From Zoogloea sp041917255 (GTDB lineage: Bacteria > Pseudomonadota > Gammaproteobacteria > Burkholderiales > Rhodocyclaceae), in assembly GCA_041917255.1 (NCBI GenBank), contig JAYRYA010000013.1:1-64000 (forward strand): a stretch of DNA of 64,000 nt, in the 5' to 3' direction. Made by a program: the position numbers and the translations under genes. Below, piece after piece: positions 43,935-52,171 of the stretch (its first letter is position 1; each line of letters begins with the position of its first letter). The notes beneath the pieces are model-generated. The model was given only the letters and a program-made list of their open reading frames with translations. It was not told the DNA's origin and did not search any database.

Positions 43935-45491
43935 TCAGTGGCTGGTGCCTTCCGAACGCTGGATCTTGTTGAAGAGGTTGTACTTGCCGATGGGCTTGCT
44001 GGCCGGCAGGCGCTTGATCTCCTTGAAGGTGTTGGCATCGAGGAAGATCAGCGCGCCGTCCTTCTCCATCAGGCTGGCGATCACGTAGCGCCCGTAGCGG
44101 TCGAACTCCACGTGGGCGAAGGTCTTGCCCGGCTCGGGGCGGATCTGGGCCACCACCTTCATCTGCTGCTTGTCCACCACCTGCAGGGTGTCCTTCGCCG
44201 TCGGGCTCATCATCGAATCGACCCACGCGTAGGGGCTGTTCTCGTGGCTACGCAGGAAGAAACCCGGGCCCAGCGTGGGGATCGTCGCCAGCGTCTGCCA
44301 GTTCTGCATGTCGATCACGCTCACCTGGGCGTCCTTCAGGTTGGTGCTCGCCACCACCCGGCGCCCGTCGCGCAGCCAGGAGATGCCCGAGCCCAGGTGC
44401 GGCATGCCAGGCAGATCGAGCGCGGCGATGGGGCGGCGCACGTCGAGGTTGACCACCTGCCCTCGCCCCTCGCGGCTGGCGCCGACCAGGTTGGCGTAGT
44501 CCTGGGTGAAGAAGAAGTCGTCCAGCGGCACGTCGAGCACGGTGCGGCGCGGGTTGAGATAGCCCGGCGTGGCGATGGCCTCACCCATCTTGTAGTCGTG
44601 TACGTAGCCATCGTGGAAGGGCTTGGCGGCCGGGTCGTACGACACCTCCCAGATCTCCGGCAGATCCTTCAGACCGACGATGAAACTCTTGCGCGGCGCG
44701 GCGTCGTAGACCGCCGAGATGCGCGAGGCGGCATCACCCTTGAGGTTGTGCCCGTCGATCACCTTGAGCAGCTTGAGGTCGGCGTCGAAGATCACCAGAT
44801 TGCCCGGCAGGTAGTTGGCCACCGCCACAAAGCGCCCGTCGGACGACACCGCCGCGTTGCGGGTGTTGATGCCGGCGCGCACCTCGGCGACGACCTTCAG
44901 GTTCCAGATGTCGAATTTGCTCACCCAGCCATCCCGCGATGCGAAGAACACATAGCGGCCGTCAGGGGTGAACTTGGGCCCGCCGTGCAGGGCGTAGCGC
45001 GACGGGAAGCGGAAGATGCGCTCCATGCGGTCGCCGTCGAGCACGCTGACGTGGTGGTCGCCGGCCTCGACAACGATGAACAGGTTCATCGGATCGGCCT
45101 TGGCCACGTCGCCCTGGCGCGCGTCCGGCAGGCTGCCGGGCGGATAGGGCTCGGTGCGCGAGGCGCGGATGTCCGCCTCGCTCCAGCTGGGCGCGGGGCT
45201 CACCGGCGAGTAGATCCAGCCCGCCAGGGCCTCGATCTCGTCGGGCTGCAGCGTCTGGCCGAAGGCCGGCATCTGGGTGGCGGCGCGGCCTTCCCGGATG
45301 GTGGCCAGGGCGTCCTTGCGCTTGAGACGCTCCAGGCTCTCGGGCAGCAGCGCCGGGCCCATGCCGCCCAGACGGCCGGCGCCGTGGCAGGCAAGACAGT
45401 GCTGATTGTAGAGCGCGGGGGCGTCGGCAGCAGCGCTGGCGCCGGCGAAAGCCAGGGTGGCGAGGGCGAGGATGGAGAGCAGGCGTTTCAT
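43935..45491 (-). CDS. nirN: Cytochrome cd1-type NirN
   Basis: A 518-residue periplasmic protein with a signal peptide, a cytochrome c domain (CLACH at residues 32-36) and an eight-bladed d1-type propeller. It ends KIQRSEGTSH, as I recall for NirN rather than NirS. NirN oxidises dihydro-haem d1 in the last step of haem d1 maturation. It follows nirJ, its usual neighbour. NirF lacks the c haem; NirS is longer and is not in the window. Confidence 0.8.
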   Translation of the reverse strand: MKRLLSILALATLAFAGASAAADAPALYNQHCLACHGAGRLGGMGPALLPESLERLKRKDALATIREGRAATQMPAFGQTLQPDEIEALAGWIYSPVSPAPSWSEADIRASRTEPYPPGSLPDARQGDVAKADPMNLFIVVEAGDHHVSVLDGDRMERIFRFPSRYALHGGPKFTPDGRYVFFASRDGWVSKFDIWNLKVVAEVRAGINTRNAAVSSDGRFVAVANYLPGNLVIFDADLKLLKVIDGHNLKGDAASRISAVYDAAPRKSFIVGLKDLPEIWEVSYDPAAKPFHDGYVHDYKMGEAIATPGYLNPRRTVLDVPLDDFFFTQDYANLVGASREGRGQVVNLDVRRPIAALDLPGMPHLGSGISWLRDGRRVVASTNLKDAQVSVIDMQNWQTLATIPTLGPGFFLRSHENSPYAWVDSMMSPTAKDTLQVVDKQQMKVVAQIRPEPGKTFAHVEFDRYGRYVIASLMEKDGALIFLDANTFKEIKRLPASKPIGKYNLFNKIQRSEGTSH

Positions 45492-45530
45492 CGCACGGTT
45501 CCGGTTTCAGGTGGGGCACGGTGGGGCGGA

Positions 45531-46727
45531 TCAGGTGGCCGGCTGCAGGCGCACCCACGGCTTCACCGCCAGCCGCGCTGCGTCGTCGGCCACGCCGATC
45601 TCGGCGTTGTCGAGGTAGCAGCCCGGGTCTTCCTGCCAGGGATCGCCGGTGAGCTGCTGGGCGCGCACCCGGGTGTTGCCGTTGCACATGGTCAGGTAGC
45701 AGCACTCGGCACAGCGCCCGGTCACCGGCCGCGGCGACTGCTTGAGGCCGGCCATCAGCGGGTCGGACACATCCGTCCAGATGTCACCGAACTTGCGCTC
45801 ACGCACATTGCCGAGGGTGTGGTGCCACCACATGGTGTCGGGGTGCACGTTGCCCAAGTTGTCGATGTTGGCGACGTTGATACCGCTGGAGTTGCCGCCC
45901 CACTGCGTCAGCTTGGCCTCGATGTGGGCGGCGCGCTCGGGGAAGCGACGGCGTACCCACTGCAGGAAGAACGGGCCGTCGGCGTCGTTGTTGCCAGTGG
46001 TGAAATCCCGGGTGAGGCCGCGCTCCTCATAGCGCCAGGCGGTCTCGAAGAGCAGCTCCATCGCGTCGCGGGTGAGGACGTGGCGGGCGTCGTCGGCGCG
46101 GTTCTTGTTGCCGCGGCCGGCGTAATTGAGGTGCGAGAAGTAGAAGCGGTCGATGCCTTCGTCCTCGACCAGCTGCAGTACGCCGGGCAGATCGGACGCG
46201 TTGTCCTGGGTCATGGTGTAGCGCACGCCCACCTTCACGCCCAGCTCGCGGCAACGGCGCAGGCCGGCCAGCGAGCGGTCGAAAGCGCCATCGAGGCGGC
46301 GGAACTTGTCGTGGGTTTCGCGGATGCCGTCGAGGCTCACGCCCACGTAGTCGAAGTCGGCCTCGGAGATGCGCTCGATGTTGCTGTCGTCGATCAGGGT
46401 GCCGTTGGACGACAGGCCCACGTAAAAGCCCATCGCCTTGGCGCGGCCGGCGATCTCGAAGATGTCGGGGCGCAGCAGCGGCTCGCCGCCGGAGAGGATC
46501 AGCACCGGCACCCTAAAGGCCTTGAGGTCGTCCATGGTGCGGAAGATCTCGTCGGTGGAGAGCTCACCGGCGAAATCCTTGTCGGCCGAGATCGAGTAGC
46601 AGTGCTTGCAGGTGAGGTTGCAGCGGCGGATCAGGTTCCAGATCACCACCGGGCCCGGCGGGTTGCGCTTTGGCCCGATCGGCGTGGGCGCCGCGATTTC
46701 ACGGAGATAGGCGGAGATGCGGAACAT
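45531..46727 (-). CDS. nirJ: Haem d1 biosynthesis radical SAM protein
   Basis: A 398-residue radical SAM enzyme with CNLTCKHC (Cys36, Cys40, Cys43) and a C-terminal SPASM-like Cys cluster (GRCAECCYLTMCNGN, then a late Cys). NirJ removes propionate side chains of the didecarboxysirohaem precursor on the way to haem d1. ATG at 46727 follows AGAGG. A good Dnr box lies 58 bp upstream, so it is expected to be induced by nitric oxide or low oxygen. First gene of nirJN. Confidence 0.9.
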   Translation of the reverse strand: MFRISAYLREIAAPTPIGPKRNPPGPVVIWNLIRRCNLTCKHCYSISADKDFAGELSTDEIFRTMDDLKAFRVPVLILSGGEPLLRPDIFEIAGRAKAMGFYVGLSSNGTLIDDSNIERISEADFDYVGVSLDGIRETHDKFRRLDGAFDRSLAGLRRCRELGVKVGVRYTMTQDNASDLPGVLQLVEDEGIDRFYFSHLNYAGRGNKNRADDARHVLTRDAMELLFETAWRYEERGLTRDFTTGNNDADGPFFLQWVRRRFPERAAHIEAKLTQWGGNSSGINVANIDNLGNVHPDTMWWHHTLGNVRERKFGDIWTDVSDPLMAGLKQSPRPVTGRCAECCYLTMCNGNTRVRAQQLTGDPWQEDPGCYLDNAEIGVADDAARLAVKPWVRLQPAT

Positions 46728-46784
46728 GACGGCAGCCTCTGAAAGGGATGGCCCGATTGTCACCGCCGCCCGGGCGCCATGACC

Positions 46785-46798
46785 TTGACGGGTATCAA
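46785..46798. promoter_or_regulatory. Dnr/FNR box of nirJN
   Basis: TTGACGGGTATCAA, one mismatch from TTGAT-N4-ATCAA. On the minus strand a -10 GACAAT (46761-46756) follows with the centre about 33 bp away, the geometry of a class II activated promoter. Confidence 0.75.
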
Positions 46799-46846
46799 CG
46801 GCGGGGCGCTGATCGCACTGCAGACGGGCTCCAGCGCCGCGTTTTG

Positions 46847-46860
46847 TTAGCGTGGATCAA
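46847..46860. promoter_or_regulatory. Degenerate Dnr box of the DUF3079 gene
   Basis: TTAGCGTGGATCAA keeps the right half-site ATCAA and a weaker left half. A candidate -10 (TACGCT at 46882-46887) lies at the spacing of a class II promoter reading toward the small Cys-rich gene. Confidence 0.45.
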
Positions 46861-46930
46861 AGCGCGTCCGGCTGGCGGGGGTACGCTGCCGATATCCGAT
46901 AAAAACACTCAACTACTCCAGCACCAGGCC

Positions 46931-47149
46931 ATGGCCAAGAAGTTTCCCCTGCACCCGAAGCACCCCGAGCGCATCTGCTGGGGCTGCGACAAGTATTGCC
47001 CGACGGACACGCTCGCCTGCGGCAATGGATCGGGCCGCACGCTGCACCCGGCCGAGATGCTGGGCGAAGACTGGTACACCTTCGGCGACTGGGGCCTCGA
47101 CATCGACCCCGAGACCGACAGCGTGCCGCCAACCCGCGACGAAACCTGA
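46931..47149 (+). CDS. DUF3079 cysteine-rich small protein
   Basis: A 72-residue soluble protein matching what I know of DUF3079: MAKKFPLHPKHPERICWGCDKYC at its start (conserved CxxC-x3-C), then LACGNGSGRTLHPAEMLG. Three or four Cys with His residues suggest a metal or Fe-S site. Function unknown. Its position behind a Dnr-like box next to nirJN suggests expression under denitrifying conditions. Confidence 0.75.
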   Translation: MAKKFPLHPKHPERICWGCDKYCPTDTLACGNGSGRTLHPAEMLGEDWYTFGDWGLDIDPETDSVPPTRDET

Positions 47150-47165
47150 GCCGGCCGTTCCGGCG

Positions 47166-47630
47166 CTACTTCGCGCCCCAGGGCATCACCGGCACCGTCG
47201 AGATGCTGTTGGCCGGCGCACCGTCAATCAGCTTGCGGCTGATGGCCAGATACACCAGCGTGTTGTTGGCCTTGTCGAACATCCGCACGATGCGGGTTTC
47301 CTTGAACACCAGCGAGGTGTCCTCCGAGAACACCACCTCGTTCTCGGGCAGCTTGGCGGGCAGGGTGATCGGGCCGGTCTGGCGGCAGGCCAGGGAAAAC
47401 TGGGACGGGTCCTGGGCGAGGCCCAGACTGCCCGACACGCCGCCGGTGCGGGCCTGGCTCACGTGGCAGGTCACGCCGGGCACTTTGGCGTCGTGGAAGG
47501 CCTCGACGCACACCTTGTGGTTGGCGCCGATGAGTTTCCAGGTGGTCGTCACGCAGCCCACCTCGTCGGCGGCGGCGTGGGTGGCGGCAAGGCCGAGGAC
47601 GAGCGTGGCAAGGGCTTTGCGGTAACGCAT
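47166..47630 (-). CDS. creA: CreA family periplasmic protein
   Basis: A 154-residue protein with a signal peptide (ATLVLGLAATHAAA) and the CreA core DEVGCVTTTWKLIGANHKVCVEAF, VPGVTCHVSQARTGGVSG and FSLACRQTGPI. Function of CreA is unknown. The start at 47630 places the signal peptide correctly. Convergent with the DUF3079 gene. Confidence 0.9.
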   Translation of the reverse strand: MRYRKALATLVLGLAATHAAADEVGCVTTTWKLIGANHKVCVEAFHDAKVPGVTCHVSQARTGGVSGSLGLAQDPSQFSLACRQTGPITLPAKLPENEVVFSEDTSLVFKETRIVRMFDKANNTLVYLAISRKLIDGAPANSISTVPVMPWGAK

Positions 47631-47715
47631 CAGGGGCTTCCTTTCTGACAGAATGGGGCACATCCGGTTGCCCGGACGGCATCCGGGCCACGCTACCACA
47701 TTCCGCTCCCCAATC

Positions 47716-49362
47716 ATGGCCATCGTTCATCCCGCAGGCTGGCGCGAGCTGGCTGCCACCGGCGCCGCCCAGCGCGAGATCGAGACCCTCGCCCAGCTCG
47801 CCGAGGGCCTCTCCGACGATTACACGATCTTCCACGGCGTGCACTGGACCCGCATCCACCAGGGCCGCCACGCCATCGTCGGCGAGATCGACTTCGCCAT
47901 CGTCGGTCCCACTGGCAAGCTGCTGCTGATCGAGCAGAAATCCGGCTTCCTGGCCGAGACACCCGGCGGCCTCGTCAAACGCTACGGCCAGAAAGACAAG
48001 CAGGTGGCGATGCAGCTCGCCCGCAACGTCGACGCCCTCACCAACCGGCTGCGAGCCGTGTGCGGCAGCGATCCCATCGAGGTGGACGCCCTGCTCTTCT
48101 GCCCCGACTACACCGTGCGCTCGCCCGGCACCGCCGGCATCGACCCGGCGCGCATCGTCGACGCCACCCGGCGCCAGTATCTGCTCGAGGTGATCCGCGC
48201 CATCCTGCCCGCCAGCGGCCCGCGGCTCATCAACCGGGCCAGGGTGGAGCGTTTCCTGGGCGACGTGCTGGAGCTGGTGCCCGAGGTGCACGCCATCGTC
48301 GGCGAGGCCCACGCCCTGTACACCCGGCTCGCCGGCGGGCTGGCCGACTGGGCGCGGCGGATCGACTTCACGCCCTTCCGCCTGCGCGTGGTGGGCACCG
48401 CCGGATCGGGCAAGACCCAGCTGGCGATGGCCGCCTACCGGGACGCCCTGGCCGCCGGAAGGCGCCCGATGTACGTCTGCTACAACCGCCCGCTGGCCGA
48501 CCACATCGCGCTGATCGCCCCGCCCGGCGGCATCGTCGTCACCTACCACCAGCTCGCCGACCGCCTGCTGCGGGCCCGCGGCGAAGCGCCGGACTTCACC
48601 CGGCCGGATGCCTTCGCCCGCCTCGAAGCCGCCCTCGACAGCCTCCAGCCCGCCGATGCCGAGCAGGTGGACGAGCTCATCATCGACGAAGGCCAGGATT
48701 TCCAGGCCGGCTGGGCCCGCAACCTGCTGCGCTTCCTGCGCCCCGGCGGCCGCGCCTGGTGGCTCGAAGACCCGCTGCAGAACCTCTACGCCCGCCCGCC
48801 GGTGGATCTGCCCGGCTGGGTGACGCTCCACGCCGACACCAACTACCGCAGCCCGCGAGACATCCTCGCCAGCCTCAACCAGCTGCTGCCCGGCCGGCCG
48901 GTGGAAGCCGGCAGCCCGGTGTCGGGTGCCGAGGTGGAGATCCTCAGCTACGCCGGCCCGGACGACCTTGCCGCCGCCTCGACCCGCGCGCTCACCCGCG
49001 CCGTCGGGCTCGGCTTCAAGCGGCCCCACATCGCCCTCGTCACCTACCGGGGCCGCGAGCATTCGCGCCTCACGCCGCTCACCCGGCTCGGCAACTTCCC
49101 CCTCAGGGCGCCCACCGGCCGCTACGACCTGCTCGGCAACCCGATCCTCACCGACGGCGACGTCCTCATCGACTCGGTGCACCGCTTCAAGGGCCGCGCC
49201 GCGCCCTGCGTGATCCTGACCGAGATCGACTTCGCCACCCTCGACGACGCCGCCATCCGGCGCCTCTTCGTGGGCGCCACCCGCGCCACCCTCAAGCTGA
49301 TCCTGGTGGCCACCGAAAGCGCCGCAGCGGTACTGCGCGAGCGCCTTCTGCCCGCACCCTGA
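47716..49362 (+). CDS. NERD nuclease-SF1 helicase fusion
   Basis: A 548-residue protein. The N-terminal NERD domain (residues about 15-160) has GEIDFAIVGPTGKLLLIEQKSG, with a restriction-enzyme-like D-x-n-E-x-K site. The rest is a UvrD-like SF1 helicase: Walker A VGTAGSGKTQLAMAAYRDA, Walker B LIIDEGQDFQAGW, and the late VHRFKGRAAPCVILTEID and FVGATRATLKLIL. Such proteins probably process nucleic acids; a role against invading DNA is possible but unproven. The ATG at 47716 follows no strong ribosome binding site but starts the conserved region. Confidence 0.85.
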   Translation: MAIVHPAGWRELAATGAAQREIETLAQLAEGLSDDYTIFHGVHWTRIHQGRHAIVGEIDFAIVGPTGKLLLIEQKSGFLAETPGGLVKRYGQKDKQVAMQLARNVDALTNRLRAVCGSDPIEVDALLFCPDYTVRSPGTAGIDPARIVDATRRQYLLEVIRAILPASGPRLINRARVERFLGDVLELVPEVHAIVGEAHALYTRLAGGLADWARRIDFTPFRLRVVGTAGSGKTQLAMAAYRDALAAGRRPMYVCYNRPLADHIALIAPPGGIVVTYHQLADRLLRARGEAPDFTRPDAFARLEAALDSLQPADAEQVDELIIDEGQDFQAGWARNLLRFLRPGGRAWWLEDPLQNLYARPPVDLPGWVTLHADTNYRSPRDILASLNQLLPGRPVEAGSPVSGAEVEILSYAGPDDLAAASTRALTRAVGLGFKRPHIALVTYRGREHSRLTPLTRLGNFPLRAPTGRYDLLGNPILTDGDVLIDSVHRFKGRAAPCVILTEIDFATLDDAAIRRLFVGATRATLKLILVATESAAAVLRERLLPAP

Positions 49363-49381
49363 TCTTCTCCCGGAGCCCCGC

Positions 49382-49816
49382 ATGCCACCCGCAACCACCC
49401 ACTGCTTCACCTACGGCTCGCTGATGTGCGAGGACATCATGGGCGCCGTGTGCGCCGCCCGCGCGCCCTTTGTTGCCGCCACCCTCAACGGCTTCCGACG
49501 CGCGCCGGTGATCGGAGAGGAGTACCCCGGCATGGTGCCTGCCCCCGGCGAGCGGGTGGAGGGCGTGCTCTACCTCGATCTGCCGGAGTCCGCCTGGGCG
49601 CGCCTCGATACCTTCGAAGGCATCGAATACAGCCGCGAGCAGGTAAGCGTGCGCACCGCTGACGGCCGCTCTCTCGCCGCCTGGACCTACGTCTTCAAGC
49701 CCGAGTGCGCCAGCCGGCTTGGCCCCGGTGAATGGGATTTCCAGCGCTTCCTCGCCTCCGGCAAGGCCCGTTTCACTGCGCAATTCATGGGCTTCGACGA
49801 ATCCACCGGCCCATGA
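49382..49816 (+). CDS. Gamma-glutamylcyclotransferase (GGCT/AIG2-like) family protein
   Basis: A 144-residue protein with the substrate-binding YGSL motif in FTYGSLMC and the RLDTFEGIEYSREQV segment containing the family catalytic-type Glu. Members cleave gamma-glutamyl amine or peptide bonds. Just 19 bp after the NERD-helicase gene. Interesting given the gamma-glutamylmethylamide pathway, but a link is speculative. Confidence 0.82.
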   Translation: MPPATTHCFTYGSLMCEDIMGAVCAARAPFVAATLNGFRRAPVIGEEYPGMVPAPGERVEGVLYLDLPESAWARLDTFEGIEYSREQVSVRTADGRSLAAWTYVFKPECASRLGPGEWDFQRFLASGKARFTAQFMGFDESTGP

Positions 49817-49841
49817 AAAACGGCGGCCGAAAGGCCGCCGT
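49816..49841 (-). terminator. Rho-independent terminator of the PEP-CTERM gene
   Basis: A perfect 9-bp stem ACGGCGGCC / GGCCGCCGT with a four-base loop, and on the minus strand a T-run immediately after. It overlaps the last bases of the convergent GGCT gene. Confidence 0.85.
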
Positions 49842-49861
49842 ACGGTTGAGCCGGGGCTGAC

Positions 49862-50773
49862 TCAGCCGCGCAAACGGCGCGCACCCAGGCAGCCGAGTCC
49901 GCTCAACATCAGCGCCAGGGTGCCGGGTTCCGGCACGGTGCCGCCGCCCGGATTGGTCGGATCGACCACCGGCGCAAACTCGCTGTTGAACACCCACCGC
50001 CGGATGTCGTGGTCGGCCGTCGCCGCGCCGGTGCCGGAGGTGAAGCCGACGAAGGCGTTGGTCGTGCCAAGCACCGACACCAGATCGACGGTGTAGCTCA
50101 TCAGCGGTGCGGCCGGGCGGGTGTCGTTGAGGGCCAGACGCACCTCGAGGCTGTCGGTCACGCCGTTGTAATCCACCCAGGCGTGGAAGATGCTGCCGCT
50201 GTCGAGCTGGGCCGGCAGGCTGTCGGCGCGCGCCACCGAGCATACGCTGCCAGCAAGGTTGATGCCGGCGTGGTTGCCGTGGTTGCCGTCGCACGGGCCG
50301 TTGTCCCAGTTGTCGAACTCGACGCCCACGCTGTTGGCGAGGCCGTCGTAACCGATCCCGCCACCCCCGCCACCGGCCGTGTTGGCCACTGTCTGCACGG
50401 TGAACACGATGCCGTCGGCGCCGCCAGCGCCCTGGTTGGTGAACTGGAACTCGAAGTAGCTCGAGAACGACGCGTCCGAAGCCAGCGAGATGGCGTTGGT
50501 CAGGAAGGCGCTGCCCGACTGGCCGTAATTGTTGGTGAGGCGCAGCACCCGCTCGTCGCCGGCATTGGGGCCGACCACACCCATGCCGCCCGTATCGATG
50601 GTAGCCGTGACGCCGTTCAGCGTGAAATCCGAAAGACTGTTGAAGTTCTGCATGTTCACCAGCAGCGCATGGGCTGGCGCCGCGGCAAACATCGCGCCGG
50701 CGACGCCCAGCGCGCCGGTAAATTGGCGCAGGCACGCGCCCGCAGACTTCCGAGATTCAGTTTTTCTCAACAT
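49862..50773 (-). CDS. PEP-CTERM protein with L-type lectin-like domain
   Basis: A 303-residue exported protein: signal peptide ending near AAPAHA, then a legume-lectin-like beta-sandwich (GADGIVFTVQ, IGYDGLANSVGVEFDNWDN, GNHAGINLAG), and a C-terminal exosortase signal VPEPGTLALMLSGLGCLGARRLRG, that is the PEP motif, a hydrophobic helix and an Arg-rich tail. Exosortase should cleave it for attachment to or export with extracellular polysaccharide; the lectin domain could bind glycans. Start at 50773 follows GGGAGGG. A sigma-54 promoter lies 66 bp upstream. Confidence 0.9.
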   Translation of the reverse strand: MLRKTESRKSAGACLRQFTGALGVAGAMFAAAPAHALLVNMQNFNSLSDFTLNGVTATIDTGGMGVVGPNAGDERVLRLTNNYGQSGSAFLTNAISLASDASFSSYFEFQFTNQGAGGADGIVFTVQTVANTAGGGGGGIGYDGLANSVGVEFDNWDNGPCDGNHGNHAGINLAGSVCSVARADSLPAQLDSGSIFHAWVDYNGVTDSLEVRLALNDTRPAAPLMSYTVDLVSVLGTTNAFVGFTSGTGAATADHDIRRWVFNSEFAPVVDPTNPGGGTVPEPGTLALMLSGLGCLGARRLRG

Positions 50774-50838
50774 GGAAACCCTCCCAATGCGGTCAGATGT
50801 GCGCTCGCCAGCCCCCACCCAGCGATTTCCCACCCGAG

Positions 50839-50853
50839 GCATAAGCCATGCCA
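50839..50853 (-). promoter_or_regulatory. Sigma-54 promoter of the PEP-CTERM gene
   Basis: Minus strand TGGCATG-GCTT-ATGC has exact GG-N10-GC spacing and fits TGGCACG-N4-TTGC with two mismatches. PEP-CTERM genes of floc-forming betaproteobacteria are known to be driven by RpoN with the PrsK/PrsR pair. Confidence 0.65.
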
Positions 50854-50978
50854 AGAAAAATCCGATGCCGCTGTCCTGCCATCCGGCGGTGTGTACCCGA
50901 AATGGTCAAGAACATTGCGTTGTGCGCCTCACGGCCCAAATACCGCAACCGCGCCCGTTTTAGGTATTTATAAAATCA

Positions 50979-51017
50979 ACGATTTGAAAAAATCGTCAGG
51001 CGCCCGCGCAGGGCGCC
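50979..51017. other. Two adjacent hairpins in the PEP-CTERM/rdgC intergenic region
   Basis: ACGATTT-GAAA-AAATCGT (50979-50996) is followed by GGCGCCC-GCGCA-GGGCGCC (50999-51017). Both are perfect 7-bp stems. With the terminator at 51045 they give three consecutive stem-loops. No gene is seen in 50774-51111. The AT-rich patch 50958-50990 could also carry promoter or operator sites. Confidence 0.55.
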
Positions 51018-51044
51018 TCCGGGTAGCCTCCGGACAAAAGAAAA

Positions 51045-51077
51045 CCGTCAGGTGTTAAAAAATCCGACACCTGACGG
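51045..51077 (-). terminator. Rho-independent terminator of rdgC
   Basis: A perfect 11-bp stem CCGTCAGGTGT / ACACCTGACGG with an 11-base loop, followed on the minus strand by TTTTCTTTT. Confidence 0.85.
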
Positions 51078-51111
51078 CACTGTCGATTGACGCCGGTGGC
51101 CCGGCCGACAG

Positions 51112-52020
51112 TCAGATCACCGCCTCCTTGTCCTCGCCCCCGAGCACCTCCAGCAGCGCCGGGATCATGCGCGCCAGTTCTCCGCTCATCAGGGCAAAAT
51201 CGGCCTCCATCTGCATGTCGGCGGCGTCGGCCTGCTTCTCGGCCTCTTCCTTGATGACGTCGAGGAAGGCGACGCGCTTGATCTCCATCTTCTCGGTCAG
51301 CACAAAGCTCACCCGGTCGTCGAAGGTCAGCGCGAGACGCGTCGGCAGCTTGCCAGCGGCCAGGTGATCCTGCACGTCCTTGCCATCGAGCGCGTGGCGC
51401 ACGTAGCGCACCGCGGCCTTCTCGTCGGTGACGGCGCGCAGCTCGCAGTCCAGGTCGATGGTGAAGTTGCCGCTGGCCTCGTTGGCGGCCAGCCAGCCGG
51501 TCATCACCGACACCGGCGACAGCTTGGTCTTGACCATCTTCACCGGCAGCTCGTCGAGGGTGTCGCGCAGGGCTTCGAGGACTTCCTCGGCGCGGGCCGG
51601 GCTGGCGGCGTCGATGATGAGCCAGCCGCCCGCCGGGTCGATCCACGCGAACACGCGGCGGCGGCGGGTGAAGGCGCGGGGCAGAAGCTCCTGGAGCACG
51701 GCCTCCTTGATCTCCTTCATCTGCTTGCGACCGGGCTTGTAGCCCTGCTGGGCCTCGATCATCTCGGCCTTGTCGGCGGCCACGTCATTGACGACGGACG
51801 AAGGTAGCAGCTTCTGCTCGACGGCCAGCGAGACGAGGAAATGGCCCTTCACCGGCAGCACGAAGCGGTCGTCCTTGGTGGGCGAGCTCCAGCCGCGGCT
51901 CGCCATGTCCTGGCTGCCGCAGGGCTGGAAGGGGCGGGCGGAGAGCTTTTCCTGCAGCGTGTCGGCGGTGAGCGCCCAGTTTTCGGGGAGACGGTAGATC
52001 TGGAGGTTGCGGAACCACAT
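51112..52020 (-). CDS. rdgC: Recombination-associated protein RdgC
   Basis: A 302-residue RdgC: MWFRNLQIYRLP start, LPVKGHFLVSLAVEQKLLPSSVVN near 55, TRRRRVFAWIDPAGGWLIIDAASP near 118 and LALTFDDRVSFVLTEKMEIKR near 230. It is a ring-shaped DNA-binding dimer that limits RecA in other bacteria. Monocistronic, with its own terminator. Divergent from the membrane operon at 52172. Confidence 0.94.
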   Translation of the reverse strand: MWFRNLQIYRLPENWALTADTLQEKLSARPFQPCGSQDMASRGWSSPTKDDRFVLPVKGHFLVSLAVEQKLLPSSVVNDVAADKAEMIEAQQGYKPGRKQMKEIKEAVLQELLPRAFTRRRRVFAWIDPAGGWLIIDAASPARAEEVLEALRDTLDELPVKMVKTKLSPVSVMTGWLAANEASGNFTIDLDCELRAVTDEKAAVRYVRHALDGKDVQDHLAAGKLPTRLALTFDDRVSFVLTEKMEIKRVAFLDVIKEEAEKQADAADMQMEADFALMSGELARMIPALLEVLGGEDKEAVI

Positions 52021-52104
52021 GGCGGGTACATCCGTGCTGATGGAAAAGAGGCGGCATTGTAGCGGCTCGGAGACGAGGGGGAAGGGGCCGAGACCCCGGG
52101 AGGG

Positions 52105-52132
52105 TTGACACTCTGAATTTCAGAGTTATAGA
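52105..52132 (+). promoter_or_regulatory. Sigma-70 promoter of the 52172-54056 operon
   Basis: TTGACA (52105-52110), a 16-bp spacer, then TATAGA (52127-52132). Transcription would start near 52139. The spacer is itself a palindrome. Confidence 0.75.
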
Positions 52133-52148
52133 CTCTGAATCACAGAGT
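52110..52148. promoter_or_regulatory. Tandem palindromic operators over the promoter
   Basis: Two 17-bp palindromes: ACTCTGAATTTCAGAGT (52110-52126, 8-bp arms) inside the spacer, and ACTCTGAATCACAGAGT (52132-52148, 6-bp arms) starting at the -10. Their centres are 22 bp apart, about two helical turns. They would block RNA polymerase when bound. The winged-helix protein encoded at 53727 in the same operon is the natural candidate repressor. Confidence 0.75.
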
Positions 52149-52171
52149 AAAACCCCACGGAATATCCAGCC

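Noticed and set aside
43935..45491. Nitrite reductase NirS or NirF
   Set aside because: Too short and with a different C-terminus for NirS; it has a c-type haem motif and signal peptide not found in NirF.
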